From NCBI RefSeq assembly GCF_000243115.2, contig NZ_CP007035.1, forward strand, positions 4,526,001 to 4,590,000: DNA of 64,000 nucleotides, read 5' to 3'. Positions 36,158 through 44,302 of this stretch are shown here, in pieces. Made by a program: the position numbers and the translations under genes. Every line of letters begins with the position of its first letter. Within the stretch, counting starts at the first letter, position 1. The notes under the pieces are model-generated. The model was given only the letters and a program-made list of their open reading frames with translations, was not told where the DNA came from and ran no database searches. Origin of the DNA: Niabella soli DSM 19437 (GTDB lineage: Bacteria > Bacteroidota > Bacteroidia > Chitinophagales > Chitinophagaceae).

Positions 36158-37332
36158 AGCAGCATTACCACCTGTCCATTGTGTCCTGCTGCATCGATGA
36201 TTGGGGCGGAAGCGAAGAGCTGTGGGCCCGGAGCATTCCCCTGTTGCAAAAAAGCAATTGCCGGTTCACGCTTTATAAGGAGAGGATCAATTCCGGTCAT
36301 CCCGAAATCAAAAAGCTGGCAGCGTTGGGCGTGCACTTTACGGAACTCAATCCTCCCCGTTCTATTGTAAGCCGTGCTGCCCGCAAAATACGGGCTTCAA
36401 CCGCTGCGTTGCGTAGCAGGTCCCCGGGGAATTTGATTACCAGCAGTGTGTTGCCGGTACGTTTTCGTAAACACCTTAAAGCGGAGCGCCCGGACCTCGT
36501 AATAGTGGCACAGGGCATCAACTTTGATGGACTGGAATTTGCATTTGAATGTATGCAATTAAGGATCCCTTATGTGATCATTACCCAGAAGGGCGTTGAT
36601 TTTTACTGGCCTCCCCCTGCATCCCGGAGTGCCATGCGCAGCACGCTGCTGGCTGCAAAGCAATGTTATTTTGTATCCAGACATAATCAGCAACTTACAG
36701 AAGAACAGTTTAGCATAAGGCTGTCTAATGCAACGCTTGTATCTAACCCTGTAAAACTGATCAGGGAGCCGCTGCCCTTTCCTCCTGCCGATAAGACGTA
36801 CCGGCTGGCTTGTGTGGGCCGCCTGTTTATAATTGACAAGGGACAGGATATCCTGTTACGGATACTGAGCAGGGAACCCTGGCGCAGCAGGAACATTGAA
36901 GTTTCTTTTATAGGAAGGGGTACAGATGAAGAAGCCATCAGGGAACTGGCTCAATTCCTCGATGTTCCGCATACTGCATTTCATGGGTATAGCGAGGACA
37001 TCAGTGCCATTTGGCAAACGCATCATGCGCTTTTACTACCTTCGCGTAGTGAGGGTATGGCACTATCTGTATTGGAGGCCATGGCTGCGGGAAGAGTAGC
37101 CATTGTTACCAATGCCGGTGGGCACGGTGAAATTATTGACCACGGCACCAATGGATTTATCAGCGATGCCACGGAAACCGCCTTCGAACAGAACATGGAA
37201 CAGGCCTGGCAACAACGGCACGCCTGGAAAGCTATCGGGGAAAATGCGGCTGCCTATATTCATGATCATATACCTCAATCACCAGAAACTGAATTTTCAC
37301 TATCAATATTGAAACAACTCCATGACATCTAA
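36154..37332 (+). CDS. Glycosyltransferase family 4 protein (GT-B fold)
   Basis: A 392-residue GT-B enzyme expected to move a sugar from a nucleotide donor. The start is GTG at 36154, overlapping the exporter's TGA by 4 bp. The C-terminal donor domain has RLACVGRLFIIDKGQDILLR near 221, FIGRGTDEEAIREL near 250, FHGYSED near 273 and the family signature PSRSEGMALSVLEAMAAGR near 295 with its E-x7-E pattern, followed by VTNAGGHGEIIDHGTNGF. The N-terminal acceptor half is less conserved and gives no clue to the acceptor. Overlaps the next gene by 11 bp. Confidence 0.88.
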   Translation: MKQHYHLSIVSCCIDDWGGSEELWARSIPLLQKSNCRFTLYKERINSGHPEIKKLAALGVHFTELNPPRSIVSRAARKIRASTAALRSRSPGNLITSSVLPVRFRKHLKAERPDLVIVAQGINFDGLEFAFECMQLRIPYVIITQKGVDFYWPPPASRSAMRSTLLAAKQCYFVSRHNQQLTEEQFSIRLSNATLVSNPVKLIREPLPFPPADKTYRLACVGRLFIIDKGQDILLRILSREPWRSRNIEVSFIGRGTDEEAIRELAQFLDVPHTAFHGYSEDISAIWQTHHALLLPSRSEGMALSVLEAMAAGRVAIVTNAGGHGEIIDHGTNGFISDATETAFEQNMEQAWQQRHAWKAIGENAAAYIHDHIPQSPETEFSLSILKQLHDI

Positions 37333-38302
37333 ACCTCTTGTATCGATTATAATGCCGACCTATAACAGAGCTGATTCTATTGTGCACGCGGTAAACAGTG
37401 TGTTAAAACAAACCTACCCGTCTATCGAAGTGTTGGTTGTTGACGACGGTTCCACCGACCATACCCGATCGGTTCTGGAAAATATTGAGGGCATCCGGTA
37501 TATATTACAGGAACATGGCGGGCAGGCAAAAGCAAGAAATACGGGGCTGCAGCACGCTTCCGGAAAAATTATTGCCTCCCTGGACTCTGATGATATCTGG
37601 TATCCTGATTTCCTTGAAACCTGTGTTGCAAAACTGGTTGCAGGGAATTATGATTTTGTTTTTGCGAACTGGGATCAGCAATGGGAGGACGGAACCGTTA
37701 CGGACTTCCTTTCCCAGGATCTTTACCTGCAGCCTTATTTTCCAAAAAACGGGGAGGATTGGGTCACATTGAATAATGAAGAAATAAGAAAGATCTATCT
37801 GCATGGCTGCCCATCGCCTTCTTCGTCACTGATCTTCAAACGCTCTTCAACAAAATCGGGGTGGAACAATGAAATCAGGGTCGGGGATGATTGGTTTATG
37901 TACCTGGATATGATCCTTACGGCGCCCCGGACTGCGGCCTTTACGCTAAAACGTTTATGGTCCAAACGGATTGATAAAAAAAATATCTACGACGGGCGCA
38001 AAAGAAACGAGGTGCTGGAAAATCTTTACGTTGCTGATTTGCATAAAATGATACAGGCTTTCAAAAGCAGGCTCTCGAAAAATGAAATAAAAGCGCTTGA
38101 GAATAAGCATATTTACAGCCTGGTGGAACTGGCAAAGCACCATTTGATCCGGGAATTTAATGTCAGAGAAACAGGGAAACTGTTGGGCCGCTCTTTTAGC
38201 ATCAATGCCCTGCGCACATTTAAATCAATTCCAGAAGTGATCAGTTTCGGTTTCAACAGAAAGACGGGCCGGCATAAGACCAGCCGTAACCGCCCCCATT
38301 AA
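37322..38302 (+). CDS. Glycosyltransferase family 2 protein (GT-A fold)
   Basis: A 326-residue GT-A enzyme. Seen: VSIIMPTYNRADSIVHAVNS at the start, VLVVDDGSTDHT near 39 (nucleotide binding), KARNTGLQHASG near 69 and the DxD-type ASLDSDDIWYP near 84, where the metal and sugar nucleotide bind. The second half carries no recognised extra domain; FKRSSTKSGWNNEIRVGDDW fits the usual acceptor-side GDDW motif. No membrane helices. It is the second sugar-transfer enzyme of the operon, 8 bp before the toroid gene, suggesting at least a disaccharide on the product. Confidence 0.9.
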   Translation: MTSKPLVSIIMPTYNRADSIVHAVNSVLKQTYPSIEVLVVDDGSTDHTRSVLENIEGIRYILQEHGGQAKARNTGLQHASGKIIASLDSDDIWYPDFLETCVAKLVAGNYDFVFANWDQQWEDGTVTDFLSQDLYLQPYFPKNGEDWVTLNNEEIRKIYLHGCPSPSSSLIFKRSSTKSGWNNEIRVGDDWFMYLDMILTAPRTAAFTLKRLWSKRIDKKNIYDGRKRNEVLENLYVADLHKMIQAFKSRLSKNEIKALENKHIYSLVELAKHHLIREFNVRETGKLLGRSFSINALRTFKSIPEVISFGFNRKTGRHKTSRNRPH

Positions 38303-38310
38303 CATAGTAA

Positions 38311-39390
38311 ATGACAGAGGAAGCCATGCCTGCCGCAATAATACAGCTCGATCGCAGCATTGACAAAGGGCTCTGCTTTTTAACAGACCACCAGTTACAG
38401 AATGGGGAATTCGTCTGTTATTTCTCTGCCGATCCGCTTATGAAAGAATGGTGCGTTCCTGATTCCGTAACCTTTATAACGGCACTGGTCTGCAATTGCC
38501 TGCTTCCTTTCTCGGAACGCCCGGATGTAAAAACCGCACTGACCCGTTCCTCCAATTTTATCGAATACCAGCGTATGCGGGGCGGTGTTTGGTCCTTTTA
38601 CACAAAATGGCATCCCTCTTTTCCTTATCTGCCCCCCGATATTGATGATACCTGTATGGCTTTGGAGTTCCTCAAAGGCATGGGCAACGACACCCGGCAG
38701 CATTTGCCCGTATTGTATGCAAATCGCAATTCAAAAGGATTGTTTTATACCTGGTTTACGCTGCATCCTACGTTCCCGCTGCATCGCGACAGTTGGCTGG
38801 TGCGTTTGCGCTTTTTGAAACGCCCCTTTAAAAGCTTTTTTTATTTTTTAAGAAATGAGTTCTCCGTTAACGACACCGACGCATTAGTGAACGCAAATGT
38901 TCTGTATTATCTTGGAGCATCAGACAACACCAAAGATGTGATCGCTTATTTGATCAGCTTGTTTGAAAAAGGACAGGAACTGCAAAAGGATAACTGGTAT
39001 CAGAATCCCTTTATTGCCTATTATCTTTATGCCCGTTTGTTTACAAAACCGGTCCCCGGCCTCGCGCCCATCCGTGAAGTGCTACGCGACCGGTTGCTAC
39101 GGCTTATTTCCACACAGGAGCAGTGGCAGGATATAGAACTTGCGGTAACGGTAGCCTCGCTGGTTTACCTGGGGTTTGCAGGCCGGCAGTTGGACGAATT
39201 GACAGCGTTGCTCCTGGAGCGACAACAGTCCAATGGTTCCTGGAGGCGTCATTTCTTTTATGTGGTGCCTTCGGGAAGTTATGGTTGGGGAAGCGAGGAG
39301 ACGACAACTGCCTTTGCTGTGGAAGCGTTGAACGCTTACCGGAACTTTCTGCTTATAAAAAATGATTTGATATCGAATGAAAATCGCTGA
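38311..39390 (+). CDS. Alpha/alpha-toroid protein with class II terpene-cyclase DxDD motif
   Basis: A 359-residue helical protein of the prenyltransferase/squalene-oxidase-repeat type. It contains LPPDIDDTCMALEFL with DIDD at residues 110-113, the acid motif that protonates the substrate in class II terpene cyclases. There is a QW-like repeat QQSNGSWRRHFF at 305-316, and VNANVLYYLG and GSEETTTAFAVEAL as repeat cores. Known two-domain cyclases are larger (about 500-700 residues), so this would be a single-toroid form, or a relative that kept the motif for another use. No signal or membrane segment. It overlaps the UbiA gene by 14 bp, which supports a shared isoprenoid step. Confidence 0.65.
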   Translation: MTEEAMPAAIIQLDRSIDKGLCFLTDHQLQNGEFVCYFSADPLMKEWCVPDSVTFITALVCNCLLPFSERPDVKTALTRSSNFIEYQRMRGGVWSFYTKWHPSFPYLPPDIDDTCMALEFLKGMGNDTRQHLPVLYANRNSKGLFYTWFTLHPTFPLHRDSWLVRLRFLKRPFKSFFYFLRNEFSVNDTDALVNANVLYYLGASDNTKDVIAYLISLFEKGQELQKDNWYQNPFIAYYLYARLFTKPVPGLAPIREVLRDRLLRLISTQEQWQDIELAVTVASLVYLGFAGRQLDELTALLLERQQSNGSWRRHFFYVVPSGSYGWGSEETTTAFAVEALNAYRNFLLIKNDLISNENR

Positions 39391-40372
39391 GATCACCCGT
39401 TCTTCTGAATGGTGGGAGTATAAGCTTTCACCGTTGCTGGCCATTGGTTATGCAACGATTTTGAGCGCGGGGAAGGAGATTGGTGATTATTGGACAAGAC
39501 TATTGCTCATCTTACTTTCGCTGGCCGCCGGGGCTGCTTACGTTAGCATCATAAATGATATAACAGATCTGAAAGACGATCGGATGGCGGGGAAAAAGAA
39601 CCGCATGCAGAACCTGCCGGCTTATTATCGGTGGTTGCTTCCGGTTGCAGGTCTCTTATCGGGCCTTTTCTTCGAATATGTACTTTATTATCCTGATACC
39701 CGCTCCATGATCTTCTATGCCGTTCCATGGGTCTTATTCAGCCTGTATTCTTTTCCCCCCTTCCGGTTCAAGAAGCGGGGTATCCCGGGCATCCTCTGCG
39801 ATGCGGGAGGTTCCCATGTTTTCACGGGTTTATTAATGATCAGCAGTACCTGCTTCGCCATGCACGAGAGGGTGCCTCCGTTGTGGATGTTTGCCATAGG
39901 CGTCTGGTCATTTTGCTATGGACTTCGGGGCATTTTATGGCATCAATATACCGACCGCGTGAACGATCAGCGTGCCGGTTTGCAAACCGTTGCGGTGCGG
40001 ATCCCGCCACATAAATTCAAACGAATAGAAGCGGGCCTGTTTGTAACAGAGCTTCTGGCCACATTGGGTATTTTTTTATACCTGGGCAATCCCTGGGTTA
40101 TCGGGGTCTATCTATGTTATCTGTTGCTCTGTTTTTTACGTTACCGTTTTTTGAAATTGGCGCCGGTAGTGGTATTAAGTAAACCGGATACGCCCATTCA
40201 GATCCTGCAATTGGACTATTTTCAATGTCTTTTTCCGCTAACCTTGCTGGTCTGTGCCGCTGTTCAGAATATATACAACCTGTTGCCGCTGGCTTTTCAT
40301 CTGCTGCTTTTTCACGGCACCCTTCGCCGCATTTTTGCTGATCTGAAACTAATCTACAAGGTGTATGCCTGA
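39377..40372 (+). CDS. UbiA-family membrane prenyltransferase
   Basis: A 331-residue polytopic membrane protein with both UbiA aspartate motifs: NDITDLKDD at 60-68 (NDxxDxxxD) and DRVNDQRAG at 193-201 (DxxxDxxxG). These bind the magnesium-diphosphate of a prenyl donor. About eight or nine membrane helices are visible, the expected number. Quinone or heme pathway genes are absent here; instead it closes an operon of exporter, two glycosyltransferases and a toroid protein, so it more likely prenylates a specialised product or acts as a UbiA-type terpene cyclase. It ends 10 bp from the convergent DUF3037 gene. Confidence 0.85.
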   Translation: MKIAEITRSSEWWEYKLSPLLAIGYATILSAGKEIGDYWTRLLLILLSLAAGAAYVSIINDITDLKDDRMAGKKNRMQNLPAYYRWLLPVAGLLSGLFFEYVLYYPDTRSMIFYAVPWVLFSLYSFPPFRFKKRGIPGILCDAGGSHVFTGLLMISSTCFAMHERVPPLWMFAIGVWSFCYGLRGILWHQYTDRVNDQRAGLQTVAVRIPPHKFKRIEAGLFVTELLATLGIFLYLGNPWVIGVYLCYLLLCFLRYRFLKLAPVVVLSKPDTPIQILQLDYFQCLFPLTLLVCAAVQNIYNLLPLAFHLLLFHGTLRRIFADLKLIYKVYA

Positions 40373-40382
40373 AAGGGAACGG

Positions 40383-40769
40383 CTATAGCACCATTTTTTC
40401 CAATAAGGTATGAACCAGTCCTTCAGTGCTTACCGCAAGACCGGGATGTACTTTTGAACATTGAATCATCGTACTTCGCGTAGCGGTCAGCCAGCGGAAC
40501 CGGGATGCGGCGTCCAGCAAGGCAATGCCCGATCCGGACTGTCGGTCGCCTGCCGCAATGGCCTGAAAGGCGCACAGGTTCTCCTCTATTCCATTCATAT
40601 CTACCTCGGCGTAAAGACTAAAAATTTTTTCTTTTTTCAGTGAAACCGCACACTCAATCATTTTCCTGCTTTTGCAAAAAACGATTACGCCCACATTAAC
40701 GAATTCCTCTCTTTCCACACGGGGCACTACGCGCAGCACCGCGTACTCATATACCAGCAGCTCTTGCAT
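40383..40769 (-). CDS. DUF3037 family protein
   Basis: A 128-residue cytoplasmic protein that starts MQELLVYEYAVLRVVPRVER, with REEFVNVGVIVFCKSRKMIE near 20-40, which is the DUF3037 signature. Its function is not known. The ATG lies inside the end of the HipA-like kinase gene (23-bp overlap), and this kinase-DUF3037 pairing is a recurrent neighbourhood in Bacteroidota, suggesting that the two proteins act together. No catalytic residues are evident. Confidence 0.8.
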   Translation of the reverse strand: MQELLVYEYAVLRVVPRVEREEFVNVGVIVFCKSRKMIECAVSLKKEKIFSLYAEVDMNGIEENLCAFQAIAAGDRQSGSGIALLDAASRFRWLTATRSTMIQCSKVHPGLAVSTEGLVHTLLEKMVL

Positions 40770-41532
40770 CTAATGCGGTTTTTAGAAAAGTAAAGGAATT
40801 TTTTAAACGCCACGACAAAAATTGAAGATACACTTCTCTTGCGGCTTCCGGGTCGCCCTGCGCTTCTTCATATTGCAACCACTCCATCGGCAACAGGTTT
40901 ACGATCTCATGTAGCTTTTGCTGGGTTAACAGGCTTTTGCAAAATTCGTCTGCTTCTTTCAACAGGGAGGCTTCCTGAAGCAACACATGATCTTTTATTA
41001 AAGGGAACGCGCTTTTCATTTGCACAGGCCAGCTTTCCCAGTTATGATGAAAATATAAACAGGCCCCATGATCAATCAGCCAAAGTTCATTGTGCCACAT
41101 AAGCATATTGGTGTTGCGCGCGGTGCGGTCCATATTGGTAAGAAAGGCATCCATCCATACGATTATTGATGCCATCATAGGCTCCACTTTTGTAACGGCC
41201 GGATCAAAGGTTATGGCGCCGCTTAAATAATGCAAGGCCAGGTTCAGCCCCCTGCTTGCTTTCAACAGATCCTGGATCTCTTCATCCCCTTCGGTTCTTC
41301 CAAAAGCTTCATCCAAATGGGCATACACCAATTCCGGAACTTTTAATTTCAATTCCCGGGCCACCTCACCGCCGATGAATTCGGCCACCAGGGCTTTTAC
41401 CCCCTGGCCGGCCCCACGGAATTTCAAGGCGTATAAAAAGCCGTCGTCGGCTTCTGCAATAGCCGGAAGGGACCCTCCTTCCCGTAGCGGTGTTACATAT
41501 CTTGTTACCTGAACTGACCGGATCTCCTGCAT
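40747..41532 (-). CDS. HipA-like kinase-fold protein
   Basis: A 261-residue protein related to the kinase half of HipA. The glycine-rich start is GSLPAIAEADDGFLYALKFRG with a candidate ATP lysine near 37. The catalytic loop is DAFLTNMDRTARNTNM at 128-143 (D-x-x-x-x-N-x-D with later N), and the DFG-equivalent is LIDHGACLYF at 152-161. It lacks the N-terminal HipA domain and there is no HipB-like antitoxin gene beside it; instead DUF3037 overlaps its 3' end. A -7 box TAGGTTTG on the minus strand (41553-41560) fits its promoter. It could be toxin-like or a small-molecule kinase; untested. Confidence 0.8.
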   Translation of the reverse strand: MQEIRSVQVTRYVTPLREGGSLPAIAEADDGFLYALKFRGAGQGVKALVAEFIGGEVARELKLKVPELVYAHLDEAFGRTEGDEEIQDLLKASRGLNLALHYLSGAITFDPAVTKVEPMMASIIVWMDAFLTNMDRTARNTNMLMWHNELWLIDHGACLYFHHNWESWPVQMKSAFPLIKDHVLLQEASLLKEADEFCKSLLTQQKLHEIVNLLPMEWLQYEEAQGDPEAAREVYLQFLSWRLKNSFTFLKTALDARAAGI

Positions 41533-41802
41533 CGGATTAATAATAATTTGATCAAACCTACATAAATTTTTTGTCTCTTGCTAAAGTAGGGGTTTCATGC
41601 AAAGACGCCAGTGTTTCTCGCAGTGGTGCAGCGGGGCGGCGGCACAAGGGCGTGAGGTGTTTCTCGCAAAGGCGTTAAAGGTTCTCACAGATGCCACAGA
41701 TTTACACAGATGCGGAGAGATTTTTGAGACCTTCTGTGATAATCCGTGTAATCTGTGAGCCATCCCTCATACGCCATTCGTTGCTTCCTCGCGTCTTCGT
41801 TG
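41533..41802. repeat. Gap with dispersed inverted-repeat element, copy 2
   Basis: The segment 41684-41759 has the same CTCACAGAT...CACAGATTTACACAGAT left arm and TCTGTGATAATCCGTGTAAT...CTGTGAG right arm as the copies near 7083 and 63881. The 100 bp before it carry degenerate TTTCTCGCA words. No gene is seen. Confidence 0.65.
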
Positions 41803-42819
41803 TTAAATCAGATTTACTTCCGGATGCAATGGTACCCCGTATTTATCAGACACCGTCTGCATAACAAGATCACACAATTTCAGAATATCATTTCCGGTTG
41901 CGTTGCCATAATTTACCAATACCAGGGCCTGCTTTTCATGTACCCCGGCATCGCCTTGGCGGTAACCCTTCAAACCTGCCTGTTCAATCAGCCAGCCAGC
42001 CGCCAGTTTCATGGAACCATCGGCGTTTTCATACGCAACAATGCCCGGGAAATTTGCTTTCAGCGACAGGTAGGCGTCTATTGGTACGGAAGGATTCTTG
42101 AAGAAACTGCCGGCATTGCCGATTTTCGCCGGATCCGGAAGCTTGGACGAACGGATGGCAATTACTGCCGCCGCTATCTCCCGGATAGAGAGCTCAGTAA
42201 TATGCCGCTTTTCCAGCTCCTGGCGGATGGCGCCGTATGCTATATGATATACCGGTTTCTTGCGCAGGCGATAGGTTACGTCTGTAATGACGAACTGGTC
42301 TTTATAAATATTTTTAAAGACGCTTTCCCGGTAGCCAAAATTGCACTCCTTCAGACTGAATGTTCTTTTGGTGAGTTCTGTTTTGTGTAAGGCGGTGAGC
42401 TCGTGAAAAACATCTTTTATTTCTACCCCATAGGCGCCGATATTCTGCATGGGCGAAGCACCCACACAGCCGGGTATTAACGCCAGGTTTTCCACGCCGG
42501 CGTAATGATGTTCCAGGCAGTATAAAACAAAGGAATGCCATTGTTCACCTGCCTGTACTTTTATATAAATAAAATCTTCATCTTCCTTTATTTTTTCATA
42601 GCCCGATAACTCATTTTTTATAACCAGACCATCGTAATCTTTTGTCAATAAAATATTACTTCCGCCACCGATGATCAGGGGCCGCTGGTTGTTTTTTTTT
42701 GCCCAGGACAAAGCCTCCTTCAGTGCATCCGTGGAAGCAACTTTTGCAAAATGACGCGCCCGTTGTTCAATGCCAAAAGTATTAAATGACCGCAGGGAGC
42801 TATTATTCAGAATTTCCAT
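41803..42819 (-). CDS. murB: UDP-N-acetylmuramate dehydrogenase (UDP-N-acetylenolpyruvoylglucosamine reductase)
   Basis: A 338-residue FAD enzyme that reduces UDP-GlcNAc-enolpyruvate to UDP-MurNAc with NADPH, an essential step of peptidoglycan synthesis. FAD-binding segments are LIIGGGSNILLTKDYDGLVI near 48 and LALIPGCVGASPMQNIGAYG near 116. The type I loop motif GYRESVFK is at about 167. The catalytic serine is in GNAGSFFKNP near 230 and the terminal glutamate in HPEVNLI. Length matches the type I enzymes such as that of E. coli. Confidence 0.97.
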   Translation of the reverse strand: MEILNNSSLRSFNTFGIEQRARHFAKVASTDALKEALSWAKKNNQRPLIIGGGSNILLTKDYDGLVIKNELSGYEKIKEDEDFIYIKVQAGEQWHSFVLYCLEHHYAGVENLALIPGCVGASPMQNIGAYGVEIKDVFHELTALHKTELTKRTFSLKECNFGYRESVFKNIYKDQFVITDVTYRLRKKPVYHIAYGAIRQELEKRHITELSIREIAAAVIAIRSSKLPDPAKIGNAGSFFKNPSVPIDAYLSLKANFPGIVAYENADGSMKLAAGWLIEQAGLKGYRQGDAGVHEKQALVLVNYGNATGNDILKLCDLVMQTVSDKYGVPLHPEVNLI

Positions 42820-42852
42820 AGCTTTAATCTATTGTTGCAAAATAACGTTTAA

Positions 42853-43539
42853 ATGGCTACAGAGAAAAAAACAGCAGCGATAATTGGCGCTACAGGTCTT
42901 ACAGGTTCCTGCGTTCAGCGGTTTCTTTTTGACGATCCGGATTACGGCTGTGTTCGCTCATTAGTGCGCTGGCCCGCAGAGCCCATCCATGCAAAGCATG
43001 AAGTAAAACTGGTCGATTTCAATGATCCGGAGTCCATTCTATTGGCGTTAACAGGCGTATCGGTTGTATTTTGTGCAATCGGCACTACCAATAAAAAAGT
43101 AAAAGGCGACCGTAATTTATACTGGCAAATAGATCACGACATCCCCGTACGCGCATGTAAAATGGCGCTGGAAGCCGGATGCCGCACATTTGTATTTGTA
43201 TCCTCCGCGGGCGCTAATCCCAAAAGCAGCGCCTTTTATTTGCGATTAAAAGGTAAGGCGGAGGATGCTATTATTGCAACAGGCATGCCCGCCGTACACC
43301 TTATGCGCCCCGGCCAGCTATTGGGAAAGAGAACTGAGCATCGCCGGCTGGAATCATGGATCCAGGGGATCATGAAACCTTTGTCCGGATTGTTTTTTGG
43401 CTCATGGGCCCAATACAAGGCCATTGATGCTACGATCGTTGCAAAAGCCATGGTGGTAGCGGCTGCGAAACAGGAAACCGGGGTTTTTCGGTATACTTAT
43501 AAAGAAATGATACAGATGGCAAAGGGGGAGGGGTATTGA
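42853..43539 (+). CDS. NAD(P)H-binding oxidoreductase (HTATIP2/atypical SDR family)
   Basis: A 228-residue Rossmann-fold protein. The nucleotide loop is AIIGATGLTGSCVQRFL (GxxGxxG) near residue 9, then VSVVFCAIGTT near 71 and FVFVSSAGANPKSSAFYLRLKGKAED near 115-140, where the SSAGA...YxxxK arrangement of atypical short-chain dehydrogenases is seen. MRPGQLLGKR near 155 is also typical. The substrate is unknown, and some members serve as regulators or chaperones rather than enzymes. Divergent from murB with 33 bp between starts. Confidence 0.82.
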   Translation: MATEKKTAAIIGATGLTGSCVQRFLFDDPDYGCVRSLVRWPAEPIHAKHEVKLVDFNDPESILLALTGVSVVFCAIGTTNKKVKGDRNLYWQIDHDIPVRACKMALEAGCRTFVFVSSAGANPKSSAFYLRLKGKAEDAIIATGMPAVHLMRPGQLLGKRTEHRRLESWIQGIMKPLSGLFFGSWAQYKAIDATIVAKAMVVAAAKQETGVFRYTYKEMIQMAKGEGY

Positions 43540-43714
43540 CACCTGGTTTCTGCACAGAATACCGGGATTGATGTTCAAAGTTTAAGGTTCAAGGTTTGGT
43601 CCGCATTCAGCATTGAGCGTTTGGCGTTCTGCCTTCTTTTCACCATTTTCCCTATACCAATAAGTTTATTTCAAACGCCAAATAATTTCCCGGTTTTAAT
43701 TTGTAACTTACAGC

Positions 43715-44302
43715 ATGAACTGGGAGTTTCAGGCAATTACTGCCACGGCATTAGGCATTGCATTAGCCGCCTGTTGCGGTTTCCGGGTTTTTGTGCCGCT
43801 GCTTGTTGCGGGCCTCGCCAGCCGGTTCCATTTTTTTCATTTCTCTGAAAGCTTTCTCTGGCTTTCCTCCACACCGGCACTCATCGCATTGGGTGCCGCA
43901 ACCATTATTGAAATTGCAGGCTATTACATTCCTTTTGTTGACAATATCCTGGATACCATTGCCGCGCCCATGGCCACAATTGCCGGAACGGTTCTGGCCA
44001 CTTCCGTAATTCCAATAGACAACGAATGGGTAAAATGGATCGCGGGCATTATTACCGGTGGCGGCAGTGCTGGTTTGATCGCATCCGGCACGGGCATTTT
44101 ACGGCTTTTCAGTACAAAAACTACCTTAGGTACGGGAAATAATTTTGTGGCAACGGGTGAAAACACTGCGGCTGTTGCAGGCTCGATACTCAGCTTCATT
44201 ATTCCTGTTGTGATGGCGGTAATTTTTCTTTTTTTTATTGTATGGGTGCTTAGAAAGGTTTGGAAGAAGATGAGGGGTCGCCGGCAGGTAAGGACTGTTT
44301 GA
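43715..44302 (+). CDS. DUF4126 family membrane protein
   Basis: A 195-residue inner-membrane protein with about four hydrophobic helices. It shows the DUF4126 start ALGIALAACCGFRVFVPLLV, then IEIAGYYIPFVDNILDTIAAP with acidic residues between helices, and IAGIITGGGSAGLIASGTG. The C-terminal tail after the last helix is strongly basic. No function is established for this family. The spacer upstream holds AAGGTTCAAGGTTT-type words and an imperfect -7 box TTAATTTG. Confidence 0.75.
   Translation: MNWEFQAITATALGIALAACCGFRVFVPLLVAGLASRFHFFHFSESFLWLSSTPALIALGAATIIEIAGYYIPFVDNILDTIAAPMATIAGTVLATSVIPIDNEWVKWIAGIITGGGSAGLIASGTGILRLFSTKTTLGTGNNFVATGENTAAVAGSILSFIIPVVMAVIFLFFIVWVLRKVWKKMRGRRQVRTV

Noticed and set aside
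34346-40372. Lasso peptide or lanthipeptide cluster
   Set aside because: No asparagine-synthetase-like, transglutaminase-like, LanB/LanC/LanM or radical-SAM gene is present.
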